NCBI GenBank assembly: GCA_023457715.1 | Contig: JAEWKR010000119.1 | Location: forward strand, 1 to 64,000 | Length of the DNA: 64,000 nucleotides | Direction of reading: 5' to 3' | From: Verrucomicrobiota bacterium | GTDB lineage: Bacteria; Verrucomicrobiota; Verrucomicrobiia; Opitutales; Opitutaceae | The notes under the pieces: generated by a model | Told to the model about the DNA's origin: nothing | Database searches by the model: none | What the model saw: only the letters and a program-made list of their open reading frames with translations | Position numbers and translations under genes: made by a program | Shown: piece after piece, positions 47,409-56,568 of the stretch | How positions within the stretch are numbered: position 1 is the stretch's first letter | Layout of the letters: every line of letters starts with the position of its first letter

Positions 47409-48467
47409 TTACGCGGTCCGGCGCTGCCAGGCTTCGACGATCTGGCGGATGGTGTCTTCCAGCGATTGCGTGATGTCCCACGCGGGGTAGTGCGCGCGCA
47501 TTTTGCGCAGGTCGCTGTAATAGCAGATGTGGTCACCGGCGCGCGCCTGGTCGACGTAGGTGTGGATCTGCGGCTTGCCCGAGAATTTCTCCGCGATCTT
47601 GAAAGCCTCGAGGATGGAGCAGGAGTTCGCTTTGCCGCCGCCGAGATTGTAGACCTCGCCGGCCCGAGGCGCGGCGACGAACGCCGCCATGAAGCGGGCG
47701 ACGTCGAGCGAGTGGATGTTGTCGCGCACCTGCTTGCCCTTGTAACCGAAAACCCGGTACTCGCGGCCTTCGAGATTGCACTTCACGAGGTAGCTGAGGA
47801 AGCCGTGCAACTCGACGCCGGTGTGGTTGGGGCCGGTCAGGCAGCCGCCGCGCAGCGCGCAGGTCGGCAGGTTGAAATAGCGACCGTATTCCTGCACCAT
47901 GACATCCGCCGCCACCTTGCTGGCGCCGAAGAGCGAGTGCTTCGACTGGTCAATCGTGAACGTCTCCGCGATGCCGTGCTCGTACGCGGGATCAGCATAG
48001 TCCCAGCGCGTTTCGAGCTCCTGCAGCGCGATCCGGTTCGGCGCATCGCCATAGACCTTGTTCGTGCTCATGTGCACGAACGGCGATTCGGGCGCGGCCT
48101 GGCGCGCCGCTTCAAGGAGGTTCAGCGTGCCGACCGCGTTGGTGTCGAAATCGTCGAAGGGAATGGCGGCGGCCCGGTCATGCGACGGCTGCGCGGCGGT
48201 GTGGACGATCACGGACGGACGTACCTCGCGCACCAGCGCCAGCACGCCCGCGCGGTCGCGGATATCGAGCTCGTGATGGACGAAGCCGGGCAATTCGTTC
48301 AACAGCCGCTGCTGGTTCCAGCGCGTGTCGCCCTGCGGGCCGAAGAACACGGCGCGCTGGTTGTTGTCGACACCGTGTACGGTGTAGCCAAGTTCACGCG
48401 CAAAGTAAGCGCACACTTCGGAGCCGATCAGACCGGACGAGCCGGTGACGAGGAGGTTCTTTGCCAT
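47409..48467 (-). CDS. NAD-dependent sugar epimerase/dehydratase (SDR, CDP-paratose/tyvelose 2-epimerase-like)
   Basis: 352 residues, cytoplasmic. Rossmann motif LLVTGSSGLIGSEVCAYF (GxxGxxG) at the N-terminus, then GVDNNQRAVFFGPQGDT, DIRDRAGV, HTAAQPSHDRA and FVHMSTNKVYGD. These are the marks of the CDP-tyvelose-epimerase branch of extended SDRs. The usual YxxxK is here HSLFGASKVAADV, so the Tyr is Phe while the Lys stays. The C-terminal part has LRGGCLTGPNHTGVELHG and RDNIHSLDVA. It likely makes a modified hexose nucleotide for the glycan locus that follows. The frame to 48722 would overlap the next gene and is rejected. Confidence 0.87.
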   Translation of the reverse strand: MAKNLLVTGSSGLIGSEVCAYFARELGYTVHGVDNNQRAVFFGPQGDTRWNQQRLLNELPGFVHHELDIRDRAGVLALVREVRPSVIVHTAAQPSHDRAAAIPFDDFDTNAVGTLNLLEAARQAAPESPFVHMSTNKVYGDAPNRIALQELETRWDYADPAYEHGIAETFTIDQSKHSLFGASKVAADVMVQEYGRYFNLPTCALRGGCLTGPNHTGVELHGFLSYLVKCNLEGREYRVFGYKGKQVRDNIHSLDVARFMAAFVAAPRAGEVYNLGGGKANSCSILEAFKIAEKFSGKPQIHTYVDQARAGDHICYYSDLRKMRAHYPAWDITQSLEDTIRQIVEAWQRRTA

Positions 48468-48534
48468 GGTGGTGGCGCGGCGAGTCGCGCGGGAGAGGAT
48501 GCTTTCTCGTGATCCAGGGCGGGGCAATCCAATG

Positions 48535-51500
48535 TTATCGCGCTGTCGGACGGGCCCAGCCGAGCGGGAGCAGGAACAGTGCGAGCCCCGCCGCGGCCAG
48601 CCAAAGTGCCGGCGTGAGGACGCGGGGCCAGTAGGCGAACCGGACGGTGTAATCGCCTGCCGCCGGCACGGTGATCGCCCGGAAGGCGTGATTGATCCGG
48701 AAGCACGGCACGGCCGCGCCATTGATCGTCACCTTGAGGTCGCCCGGGGACCACGTCTCCTGCAGCACGATCAGGCCCGCCGCAGGGGCACGGACCCGGA
48801 ACGTGGTGGTGTTCGCGGTGAGCCGATAGTGCGTCGCCGGCACCGCGGCGACGGCCTGGGGTGGGCGGGTGTGGGCCGCGAAGGCCGACCGGGCCTCGCG
48901 GTCGGACGAATCCCACGCGGCGAACGGTGTCTTCCGTGCGCGCAACAGATCGATGAGATGGCGCGGCGAGTCGTAGGTGGTCGCCTCGCTGACGAAGAAC
49001 GCCCGGGGCCAGGTGCCTTCGCTGCGGTACAGTTTCAGATCGTAGTCGCCGACCGGCCGGTGGGAGGGGAGGGACAACGCGCCGTCAGACGCCACGTAGC
49101 GAACGCCGACGAAATCGAGCCAGGCAGACTGGGCGGCAATCGTGCCCGGGCTGAGGCCGAACCGCCATTCGCCGGGCGTGACCAGCGCAACCGCTTCGGC
49201 CAGTTCGCGGTAGTGCCGGTTCATGATCGCATCGGGACCGTTGATGCTTTCCACGCCGTACATGGCATTCCAGCCGTTCACGACGTTGAGATCGGTTCCG
49301 ATCAGCCGGAACGGTTCGCCCCCTGAGTCGGCGCGGGCGGCTTTCATCACCGGGGACGGCGCGTTCAGGTCGGCGCGGCTCATGGGGTGCGTAAGATAGG
49401 TGTCGCCCCAGCCGAGCGGCAGATGCAAACCGTGCCGGTACAGGAGCACGACGAGCGCGGCGATCAGGGCGACCAGACGCAGGGGGGAGCGTCCTCCCGC
49501 GCGCGGGCGGGCGGTGCGCACGAGCACGAGGAACGCGAGGACGCCGAGCGCGAGGTGCCCGGTGAAGAAACGGTGCGAGCCGATGCCTCGCAGCCACGCC
49601 ATCAGCCCGTGGCCCGCGCGCCACGCTTCCGGCTGTCCCTGGAAATAAACCGCGAGCAGAGCCAGTGCGACGGCTCCGGCGATGAGCGTCCCGCGGCGAG
49701 TGGGATGCTCCATGGCCTCCCGCAGCCCCAACCCGCCCAGGATGCAGAGCAGCACCACGGCCGGCGCGGAGAAGGTGTTGTGCACATGATAGATGCTTCG
49801 GAGCAGGGGAATGTCCGCGATCCACTCGGCGGGGACGAACCCGAAGGCCAGCGCGACGCAGCCGAGGAAGCCCCCGGCAAGGACGAGCCCGAACCGTCGG
49901 GCCAAAGGCGCAGGTCCCCGGCCGGTCACCAGCGGTTCGAGCGCCACCAAGGCACCGCCGGCAAACACCAGGTTGGCCGCGGCCAGGTAACCCCAGTGGC
50001 GCGAATGCAGTTCCACGAAGAAAAGGCTGTCGAGCAGTCCGATCCCGAACCAGCGCGGTGCCTGCCACACCTGCGGGGTCTCATAAGCGGTGACCGAGTC
50101 GCGCAGCGCGGAAAAGAACGTCAGCCACAGCGGCGCGGTGATGAGCAGCGTCACCACCGCCAGCCCGGCGAGTGTCACCGCGTCGCGGGGGCGGCTTTCC
50201 GCGGCCGACGGGCCGGGCGTGAGCAGCCAGGCAGCGGCGCCCACCGTGTTGAGCACGAGCAGAAGCGCGCAGGCTTCCTTGACCGTGCCACTGGCGACGA
50301 CGGCGGCATTGGCGGCCACCAGCGTGATCATCGCAGGCCGCCGTGCAGCCACGTAGCCGCGCACTTGCGACCGCCACGGACCGGCCGGGACGGGTGCCTC
50401 CGCCGATCGTTTTATCCAGGACACCCAACCGACGAGGATCCACGGTGAGTACGCGAAGCTGAAGACCGCCGGATGGTTGAAGCGAAAATTGAAGAAGCCG
50501 ACGAAGGGTCCGGCCACCGCCGTGAGCAGGGCTGCGCGGAGACTTCCCGTGAGGCGCCAGACGATCAGTCCGAGCCCGGCGGCAAACACCAGGCGGGCGA
50601 GGACGAACTTCACATCCCACGCCCACGCCGCTCCCCGCGCGGCCACCACCATCCAGTGGAAGGGGTCGCCAATCATCGACTGGCCCTGGCCGAGCAGCGT
50701 GAGTCCTGCGGACGAGTACCGGTTCCACAGCGGCAACTCCCCGTGGTCAAACACCGCCTCGTGCTGGACGGCGCTGTACGGCACATTCTGCCACATCATG
50801 GCGGCCGGATCCGGCGTGCGCAGATCGTGGTGTGTGGCGTCGGTCTGGCCCGGCAGCGTCGGCGCAGACTGCCGCAGCAGCGGGACGATGTTGGGCGAAA
50901 CAAAGCTCTTCCCCGCGAAAACGACGGGATACGTGGCGAGGAGAGCCGCGCCGGTCGCCGCCAACAGGATGCCTGCCCGGGGATGGGCGACCGCTGCCCG
51001 GGAAATCGTGTCGCGGCTGCGGGCCGCCAGCGCGAGGGCGAATGCGGCGGCCCAGCCGCAGAGAAAGACCGCGATCAGGGTGCGCCCTGCGCTCCACAGA
51101 CGAGACCAGAACCCTTGCGCGAGCGTGAGGGGCTCGGGAAAGCTGAGCGTGAGGTAGGGATCGTTGACGCCGCTTCGGGCCACGATCTGCGCGGGGGCGC
51201 CGCGTTCGAAACGTTCGATCTGGTCGTTCGGGTGCCATTGCGCCGGCGGTAGTTCCGCCACCACGGCACCTCGCGGGGCGAGGATGCGCGGGGGCGAGAA
51301 GGTGACGGAGCCTTCGCCATCAATCGGGTCGAAGCGCAACGCCCGGTACGTTCCCGCGGGCAGCGGGAAGCGCAGCCGCTGTGGGTGCGACGCGGCAACG
51401 ACCAGCCCGGCCGAGTCTTTTTCACTCAGCCCGGCGCCGGTGTCGAAGTAGAGCTGGGCCCGTCCTGCCACTGAGGATATGACCTCCGTTTCGAGGAAGA

Positions 51501-51615
51501 ACGTGGCGGCGGCATGGTGCGCCCGCCAGGCGCCGAGCGCGAGGGCCAGCGTGAGCGAGACGATGCCGGCCCAGCCGGCCAGGACCCAGGCGGACGGCGG
51601 GGGGCGGCGCTTCAC
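48535..51615 (-). CDS. large polytopic membrane protein, YfhO/GT-C-like (paralogue 1)
   Basis: About 1,026 residues. The start is GTG at 51615, overlapping the GT2 stop as GTGA. A periplasmic beta domain follows the first helix (YFDTGAGLSEKDSAG, RFPLPAGTYRALRFDPIDGE). Then come ten or more helices with loop motifs FVSPNIVPLLRQSAPTLPGQ, DHGELPLWNRYSSAGLTLLG, MIGDPFHWMVV, FRFNHPAVFSFAYSPWI, and ASGTVKEACALLL. The C-terminal quarter is a soluble domain (WNAMYGVESINGPDAIMNRH, VKINGAAVPCF-type strand). This layout is like YfhO-family proteins, thought to be GT-C glycosyltransferases. The paralogue at 53287-56502 matches motif for motif. I infer a lipid-linked sugar transfer role on the outer face of the inner membrane. 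Confidence 0.78.
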   Translation of the reverse strand: MKRRPPPSAWVLAGWAGIVSLTLALALGAWRAHHAAATFFLETEVISSVAGRAQLYFDTGAGLSEKDSAGLVVAASHPQRLRFPLPAGTYRALRFDPIDGEGSVTFSPPRILAPRGAVVAELPPAQWHPNDQIERFERGAPAQIVARSGVNDPYLTLSFPEPLTLAQGFWSRLWSAGRTLIAVFLCGWAAAFALALAARSRDTISRAAVAHPRAGILLAATGAALLATYPVVFAGKSFVSPNIVPLLRQSAPTLPGQTDATHHDLRTPDPAAMMWQNVPYSAVQHEAVFDHGELPLWNRYSSAGLTLLGQGQSMIGDPFHWMVVAARGAAWAWDVKFVLARLVFAAGLGLIVWRLTGSLRAALLTAVAGPFVGFFNFRFNHPAVFSFAYSPWILVGWVSWIKRSAEAPVPAGPWRSQVRGYVAARRPAMITLVAANAAVVASGTVKEACALLLVLNTVGAAAWLLTPGPSAAESRPRDAVTLAGLAVVTLLITAPLWLTFFSALRDSVTAYETPQVWQAPRWFGIGLLDSLFFVELHSRHWGYLAAANLVFAGGALVALEPLVTGRGPAPLARRFGLVLAGGFLGCVALAFGFVPAEWIADIPLLRSIYHVHNTFSAPAVVLLCILGGLGLREAMEHPTRRGTLIAGAVALALLAVYFQGQPEAWRAGHGLMAWLRGIGSHRFFTGHLALGVLAFLVLVRTARPRAGGRSPLRLVALIAALVVLLYRHGLHLPLGWGDTYLTHPMSRADLNAPSPVMKAARADSGGEPFRLIGTDLNVVNGWNAMYGVESINGPDAIMNRHYRELAEAVALVTPGEWRFGLSPGTIAAQSAWLDFVGVRYVASDGALSLPSHRPVGDYDLKLYRSEGTWPRAFFVSEATTYDSPRHLIDLLRARKTPFAAWDSSDREARSAFAAHTRPPQAVAAVPATHYRLTANTTTFRVRAPAAGLIVLQETWSPGDLKVTINGAAVPCFRINHAFRAITVPAAGDYTVRFAYWPRVLTPALWLAAAGLALFLLPLGWARPTAR

Positions 51616-52364
51616 AGGGGACCGAAGCGCGATTTGCCCCACGCGATCAGCCACGTGATGGGGTCGCGAAACATCGAGATCTTCTTGCCCTCCTTGAACG
51701 AGCGCGACCGGTAGCTGATCGGGATCTCGATCGGCCGATGCCCTTTGCGGATCAGCTTGATCAACAGTTCCCAGTCGAAATCGAACCGGTTGCACTCGAA
51801 GGTGAGTCCTTCGAGGCATGACCGGCGGAACACCTTGTACATCGTGAACGGATCGCGCAGCCAGATGCCGAGCGACACGTTGATCAACAGGGTGAAGCCC
51901 CAGTGCGCGCAGTTGAGGATCAGGGCCTGCAGCGGCTGGTCCGAGAACTTGCGGATGGCCCAGCCGCCGGTGCCGTGGCGGGAACCGAGCACGAACTCCT
52001 GCCGACCGGCGGCGATGGGCGCCAGGAGGATGTCGTAATCCTCCAGGTCATATTCGAGATCCGCGTCCTGGATGAGGATCACATCCCCCGTCGCATGCGT
52101 GAGACCCTCGCGGACCGCGTGCCCCTTCCCCCGCGGCCGGTCCTGGAGGATCAGCTTTACCTTGGGATGCTCCTGGAACGGCAGGACGATATCACGGGTG
52201 CCGTCGGTCGAGTTGCTCTCGACCATGATGATTTCGAGCCGCCACCCCGGAATTTCCTTGGCCACGATGGCGTCCAGCGCGGCCTTGGCGGTGGCGGCCT
52301 CGTTGTAGATCGGTACGATGACGGAGAGGACCCCGTTCTGAAGGGGAGCAAACGGAGGCGACAT
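51612..52364 (-). CDS. family 2 glycosyltransferase, dolichyl-phosphate mannosyltransferase-like
   Basis: About 250 residues, no C-terminal membrane helices. GT2 motifs are LSVIVPIYNEAATAKAALDA, ESNSTDGTRDIV, RPRGKGHAVREGLTHATGDV and the DxD-like QDADLEYDLEDY. The C-terminal half has GSRHGTGG and DPFTMYKVFRR, with FDFDWELLIKLIRKGHRPIE and IPISYRSRSFKEGKKI, as in DPMS and ArnC-like enzymes. It should load a sugar on a polyprenyl phosphate in the cytoplasm, which fits with the YfhO-like neighbours that would then use it. The start at 52364 leaves a 2-base gap after the methyltransferase stop. Confidence 0.9.
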   Translation of the reverse strand: MSPPFAPLQNGVLSVIVPIYNEAATAKAALDAIVAKEIPGWRLEIIMVESNSTDGTRDIVLPFQEHPKVKLILQDRPRGKGHAVREGLTHATGDVILIQDADLEYDLEDYDILLAPIAAGRQEFVLGSRHGTGGWAIRKFSDQPLQALILNCAHWGFTLLINVSLGIWLRDPFTMYKVFRRSCLEGLTFECNRFDFDWELLIKLIRKGHRPIEIPISYRSRSFKEGKKISMFRDPITWLIAWGKSRFGPL

Positions 52365-52366
52365 GA

Positions 52367-53287
52367 TCAGGAACGAAGCGGCTTGGTGGCGCACGGCATC
52401 GCGGAAACGCCGTAGGCGGCGTCGATCATCCAGCGCAGCGGCGGCAGCCCCAGTGCAAGATTGGTCAGCCGGAGCACCGCGCCCGACTGGGGCAGCGCCC
52501 GCAGGACCTTGAAGCGAATCGCGCCGCGGTAGCGCACCGAAATCGGCTCGAGTCCAGCCGCGCGGTAAACGCGGGTGAGGGCGGTCGGATTGAACAGGCT
52601 CACATGAATCTCCGGAATGCAGTAGCGGTGATGGATGCCCCCGCGCCGCGGAATCGGAGCCTCGAGGTTTCCGGTCGTCAGCAGCAGCAGCCCGCCCGGT
52701 TTCAACAGGCGCGCGACGAGCGCGATCGCCTCCGCCGGTTCCGGCAGGTGCTCGATCACCTCGATCATCGTGATCACGTCATACTGGTCGCTGGGCGCCG
52801 CCGAGATTTGCTGGAAGTCGAGGATGCGGAAGCCGTCCTGGTCCCGGAGGAGTTCGGCGTACGCACCGACGTCGTGGCCGGTGATCTCGACCGGTCGTTG
52901 CGCGATCCGGCCGCGTTCGCGGAGGTATTTCAGCAGTCCGCCGGCACCGCAGCCGAAATCGAGCCAGTGGACGGGGCCACGCTCCGCGGGGGCGCGTTGA
53001 CGCAGGAAGTCTTCGGCGAGCCGGGCAAGGTCGTGGAACTCGTGCCGGCGATGGGTGGCGCGCCAGTTCCGGTACTCGTTTTCGTAATTCACCAGCGAAT
53101 CCGGCCCCTCGCCGCGGTAGTACGCGGCGTCGTAAATCGCAAAACCCGAGAACGGCTCGACGGCCATGAAGCGGCAGTCCGCGCAGGCGTAGAAGGAGTA
53201 CTCCTGCCGGATGAATTCGCCCTGCTTGCGCCCGCGGAGTGCGACCCGCGGGCTGCCACAGGCACGACATTTCGGTGGTGGAGTCAT
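52367..53287 (-). CDS. class I SAM methyltransferase with N-terminal zinc-ribbon
   Basis: 306 residues. The N-terminus has CRACGSPRV and CADCRF, a CxxC...CxxC zinc-ribbon (Cys8, 11, 35, 38 approximately). The methyltransferase (Methyltransf_23 type) spans about 105-215 with motif I LDFGCGAGGLLKYLRERG, TGHDVGAYAELL, VITMIEVIEHLPEP and LKPGGLLLLTTGN. HHRYCIPEIHVSLFNPTALT is the conserved end block. Such enzymes are frequent in glycan loci and may methylate a sugar. Its ATG shares one base with the stop of the upstream YfhO-like gene (TGATG). Confidence 0.88.
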   Translation of the reverse strand: MTPPPKCRACGSPRVALRGRKQGEFIRQEYSFYACADCRFMAVEPFSGFAIYDAAYYRGEGPDSLVNYENEYRNWRATHRRHEFHDLARLAEDFLRQRAPAERGPVHWLDFGCGAGGLLKYLRERGRIAQRPVEITGHDVGAYAELLRDQDGFRILDFQQISAAPSDQYDVITMIEVIEHLPEPAEAIALVARLLKPGGLLLLTTGNLEAPIPRRGGIHHRYCIPEIHVSLFNPTALTRVYRAAGLEPISVRYRGAIRFKVLRALPQSGAVLRLTNLALGLPPLRWMIDAAYGVSAMPCATKPLRS

Positions 53288-56200
53288 CAGCGAACGTACG
53301 ATCCAGAAGACTTGTCGGGCCGGGCCAACACAATTCCATCGCGCTGGGCGCCGCGGCGACGCGTGACCCCAAGGACCACCGCCGCGCTGCCGGCCAGGAG
53401 GATGAACCCGGCGCCCGCCAGGGCCGCGTTTCGATACCAGCCCTTGGGCACATAGCGCACCTCGACCTGATAGGTGCCAGGGGCATTCACGGCGACTCCG
53501 ATGAAGGCGTGATTCACCCGCAGCAGCTTTTGCTTGGCGCCGTTCAGAAGGATCCGGACATCCCCGGGCCAGTTCGCCTCCGTCAGCGCAATCACGCCCG
53601 GCGCCGTGGCCTGCACCGAAAAGCGCGTGGTGGCTTCAGTGAGGTGGTAGTCCGTGGCCGGGACAAACGTGCCGCGGGACCCTGCGGCGGTCGCGAGACC
53701 CGGTAGTGCCAGAGCGGCCGCATCCTCGGGCTGGATACCCGCCACGGGGCGGCCGTTCGCGGTGCGCAGCACCTCGATCAGCTCTGGCAACGTGGCGTGG
53801 ACGAAGACGCGATCGGTGAAGAAAGCGCGGGGCCAGGCCGTGGGGCTCTCGTGGACGTTCAGATCGCCCGAGAAGACCTTCGGCAGCACCCGTTCCAGCG
53901 CCGCGGAATGCTCCGGCGCGGTCACGTAGTAGCGCACATTCAAGGCGTCGAGGAAGGGCCGGGCGCCACCCGCCGCGTCGGGTGCGACGGACAGGCGCCA
54001 GTCCCAGATCCGCTCGATCGGTTTCATGGCGCTCAGGAGCTCCCGATACGTCCGGTTCATCAACGCGTCCGGCCCGTGGACGGTCTCGAGCTGGTATGTC
54101 GCGTTCCAGCCGGGAAAGAGCGAAGACCCGATGCCAAAGACACGCGCCGGGGCCGTGCGCTGGGCCGAGCGCAGGAAGTGGACGGCGGGCGACGGGGCCT
54201 GGAAGGAGGCCCGGGGGCCGGGTTGAACGACATACGCGTCGTAGCCCGCCGCCGGGTGATGCAGCCCGTGCCGCCAGCACAGCACCAGCGCGGCGGCGAC
54301 GATCAGGATCGTGGCGGGCGTTCCGAATCGGCCGGCGAGCCGGCCGCGTCGCACCACGAGCGCGAGCACGCCCATCGCGGCGGCCAGCGAGCCAATGTAA
54401 GCCCAGATGAAGGGGGAGACCGGAAGGGAATGGGCGTCGTCGTTCACCGTGATGGCGGTGCCGTAGACGGGACGATGAATGGCCTGCGCGAAGCCGATCC
54501 AGGCGGCGGCGACGAGCGACAGCAGCACCGTCATTGCGATCAGATCGCCGCGCCCTGCGGTCGTGCCCAGGCGGCGGAAGGCGCGGGCAAAACCGACGCC
54601 CGCGAGGAGCGTCCACAGCACGATCAGCACGCAGCTGAACGTGTTGTCCACGTGCACGACGTTGCCGAGAAAGGGCAGTCGCTCGATCCAGTGCGGCGGG
54701 ACCACGCCGAACACGAGTGCGGCGGGGAGCAGCGAGGCCAGCGCCAGCGCGTCAATGATCCGGCTCCGACCTGCATCGCGGAGGGTGACCACAAAGTAGG
54801 CCCAGCCGAGCAGAAACAGGGCGTTCAGCGAGGGGTTGAATGTCATGAGCCCCGGCATCAGCGGCCGGTAGAACACCTCGTCGAACAACCCCAGGAGGAG
54901 AGACGGCTGCAGCTGGTACGCCTTCACAGCGTTGTAGGACGTATAAGCGTGCCGCAAATCGTGCAGGAAGGTGGCCCAGAGCGGCGCCGTGATCAGGGCG
55001 AACAGGAGCCCCGCCCAGGCGAGCAGCGCGATTTTGACGAGGGCGTTCCTCCGGTCGGCACCGGGAAGCGGCGTTCTGCCGGCGGCCGCGGCGAGCAGCA
55101 CCACCGCCCCGACGCCATTCAGGGTGATCAGCAGCATGTAGGCTTCCTTTGCCGTGCCGCTGGTCATGACGGCGAGGTTGGCGAGCATGAGCCCTCCGAC
55201 CGCCGCCGCCGTCTCGCGCCACCCGGGCGAGGACACCACGCGGAGCCAGCAGTAGAGAATCCAGGGCGAGTAGCAGAGGCTGAAGCAGGCTGGGTGGTTG
55301 ATCCGGTTGACGAAAAATCCGATGAAGGGCGCCGCGGCCGTGACGAGGAGCGCCGCCACGTGGACGGCACGATCCGCGGCTGCGCCCGGCCGCTCGAGTC
55401 GCAGGAGGCGGAGGACGGTGAGCCCCAGGCCCGCCGCCCACAGCCACTTTGCGAGCAGGTACTTCACGTCCCACGCCCAGGCGGCGCCGCCCGCCGCCAA
55501 CACCACCAGATGGAGAGGATCGCCGACCATCGACTGTCCCTGACCGAGCAGGGGCGTGCCGGCGCTGTTGTAACGATTCCAAACCGGCACTTCCCCCTGT
55601 CGCCACGCGCTGGCCTGGACGACAGACTGCGGGACGTGCTGCAGCATGATCGCGCCCGTGTCGGCGCCCATGGTCTCGGTGCGCGTCCGATCCTGATAGC
55701 CGGGGAGGGTGGGCAGGGTCTCGTACAGCAGCGGCGTGCCGTGGTTGGGCGAGACATGACTGCGGCCGAAAAAGAGCACGGGATAGGCACTGGCAGCGAC
55801 GGCGACGGCCGCCACCAGCAGGATGCGTCGCGAGACCGGCTGGCCGCCGCCGCCGTCTGGTTCACCGCTGCTGCCATACCGGCGCGGCCGGAGGAAGCGA
55901 CGTCGCGCGAAAAACCAGCTGCCGGTGGCCAGCGCGCCGAGCGCGGCCGCGGAGAGGATCGCCCACCGCGCCGCGTCTGCGGGCAGCCAATCCGTCCAGC
56001 CCGGCTCCAGCACCAGCGGGTCATTCAGCGCCACGCGCAGCTGCGGGTCATTCGTGCCCGCGACGGGCACGAGTTCGAGCCGGGGCGGGGTGGCGGGGGT
56101 GAGGGTGGCCGCGGCGATCCCGTGCAAGGGAGCGAGGGTGTCCAGAGCCAGAGTGCGCACGAGTCTCCCGCGGCGATCCACGATCCGCAGCGATTCGAGC

Positions 56201-56502
56201 TGCACGGGCGCATCGCCATCGGTCGGATCAAAGCGGAGCTGGCGATGGGTTCCCGGCGGCAGGGGAAGCCGCAGGGTGGTCATGCGTTCGGTCACGGTCA
56301 GCGCCACGGAAGATGCGTCGGTCTCATTGAAGCCGGCGCCGCGGTCGAAATAGACCTGGGCGCGGCCCGGCGCGGTTGAGCGCATCCTGACCTCCAGCCC
56401 AAACAGCTCGGGCTCCGACTGACTCAGGGGGCTGAACGGAACGCAAAACAGCGCGCTCAACAGCGCGACGGCGAGGAGCGTTCCGGCCGAAAACAGCTTC
56501 AT
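53287..56502 (-). CDS. large polytopic membrane protein, YfhO/GT-C-like (paralogue 2)
   Basis: About 1,071 residues from the ATG at 56502 (an upstream ATG at 56565 is less good). It has the same order as paralogue 1: helix, beta domain (YFDRGAGFNETDASSVALTV, RLPLPPGTHRQLRFDPTDGD), multi-helix body, and soluble end domain. The multi-helix body has HVSPNHGTPLLYETLPTLPG, QGEVPVWNRYNSAGTPLLGQ, MVGDPLHLVVLA, NRINHPACFSLCYSPWILY and TSGTAKEAYMLLITLNGVG. The soluble end domain has FPGWNATYQLETVHGPDALM, NRTYREL and VRILLNGAKQKLLRVNHAFI. I infer the same kind of enzyme with another acceptor or sugar. Confidence 0.78.
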   Translation of the reverse strand: MKLFSAGTLLAVALLSALFCVPFSPLSQSEPELFGLEVRMRSTAPGRAQVYFDRGAGFNETDASSVALTVTERMTTLRLPLPPGTHRQLRFDPTDGDAPVQLESLRIVDRRGRLVRTLALDTLAPLHGIAAATLTPATPPRLELVPVAGTNDPQLRVALNDPLVLEPGWTDWLPADAARWAILSAAALGALATGSWFFARRRFLRPRRYGSSGEPDGGGGQPVSRRILLVAAVAVAASAYPVLFFGRSHVSPNHGTPLLYETLPTLPGYQDRTRTETMGADTGAIMLQHVPQSVVQASAWRQGEVPVWNRYNSAGTPLLGQGQSMVGDPLHLVVLAAGGAAWAWDVKYLLAKWLWAAGLGLTVLRLLRLERPGAAADRAVHVAALLVTAAAPFIGFFVNRINHPACFSLCYSPWILYCWLRVVSSPGWRETAAAVGGLMLANLAVMTSGTAKEAYMLLITLNGVGAVVLLAAAAGRTPLPGADRRNALVKIALLAWAGLLFALITAPLWATFLHDLRHAYTSYNAVKAYQLQPSLLLGLFDEVFYRPLMPGLMTFNPSLNALFLLGWAYFVVTLRDAGRSRIIDALALASLLPAALVFGVVPPHWIERLPFLGNVVHVDNTFSCVLIVLWTLLAGVGFARAFRRLGTTAGRGDLIAMTVLLSLVAAAWIGFAQAIHRPVYGTAITVNDDAHSLPVSPFIWAYIGSLAAAMGVLALVVRRGRLAGRFGTPATILIVAAALVLCWRHGLHHPAAGYDAYVVQPGPRASFQAPSPAVHFLRSAQRTAPARVFGIGSSLFPGWNATYQLETVHGPDALMNRTYRELLSAMKPIERIWDWRLSVAPDAAGGARPFLDALNVRYYVTAPEHSAALERVLPKVFSGDLNVHESPTAWPRAFFTDRVFVHATLPELIEVLRTANGRPVAGIQPEDAAALALPGLATAAGSRGTFVPATDYHLTEATTRFSVQATAPGVIALTEANWPGDVRILLNGAKQKLLRVNHAFIGVAVNAPGTYQVEVRYVPKGWYRNAALAGAGFILLAGSAAVVLGVTRRRGAQRDGIVLARPDKSSGSYVR

Positions 56503-56568
56503 GGAGGCGACGAGTTTCCGGCGGACGAGCCCCGGCGACAAGGCTTTACCCGCCGTCGGGCTCAAGGC

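Noticed and set aside
48468..48722. Extension of the SDR epimerase to 48722
   Set aside because: It overlaps the end of the YfhO-like gene, has no motif and delays the Rossmann GxxGxxG, which should be near the N-terminus.
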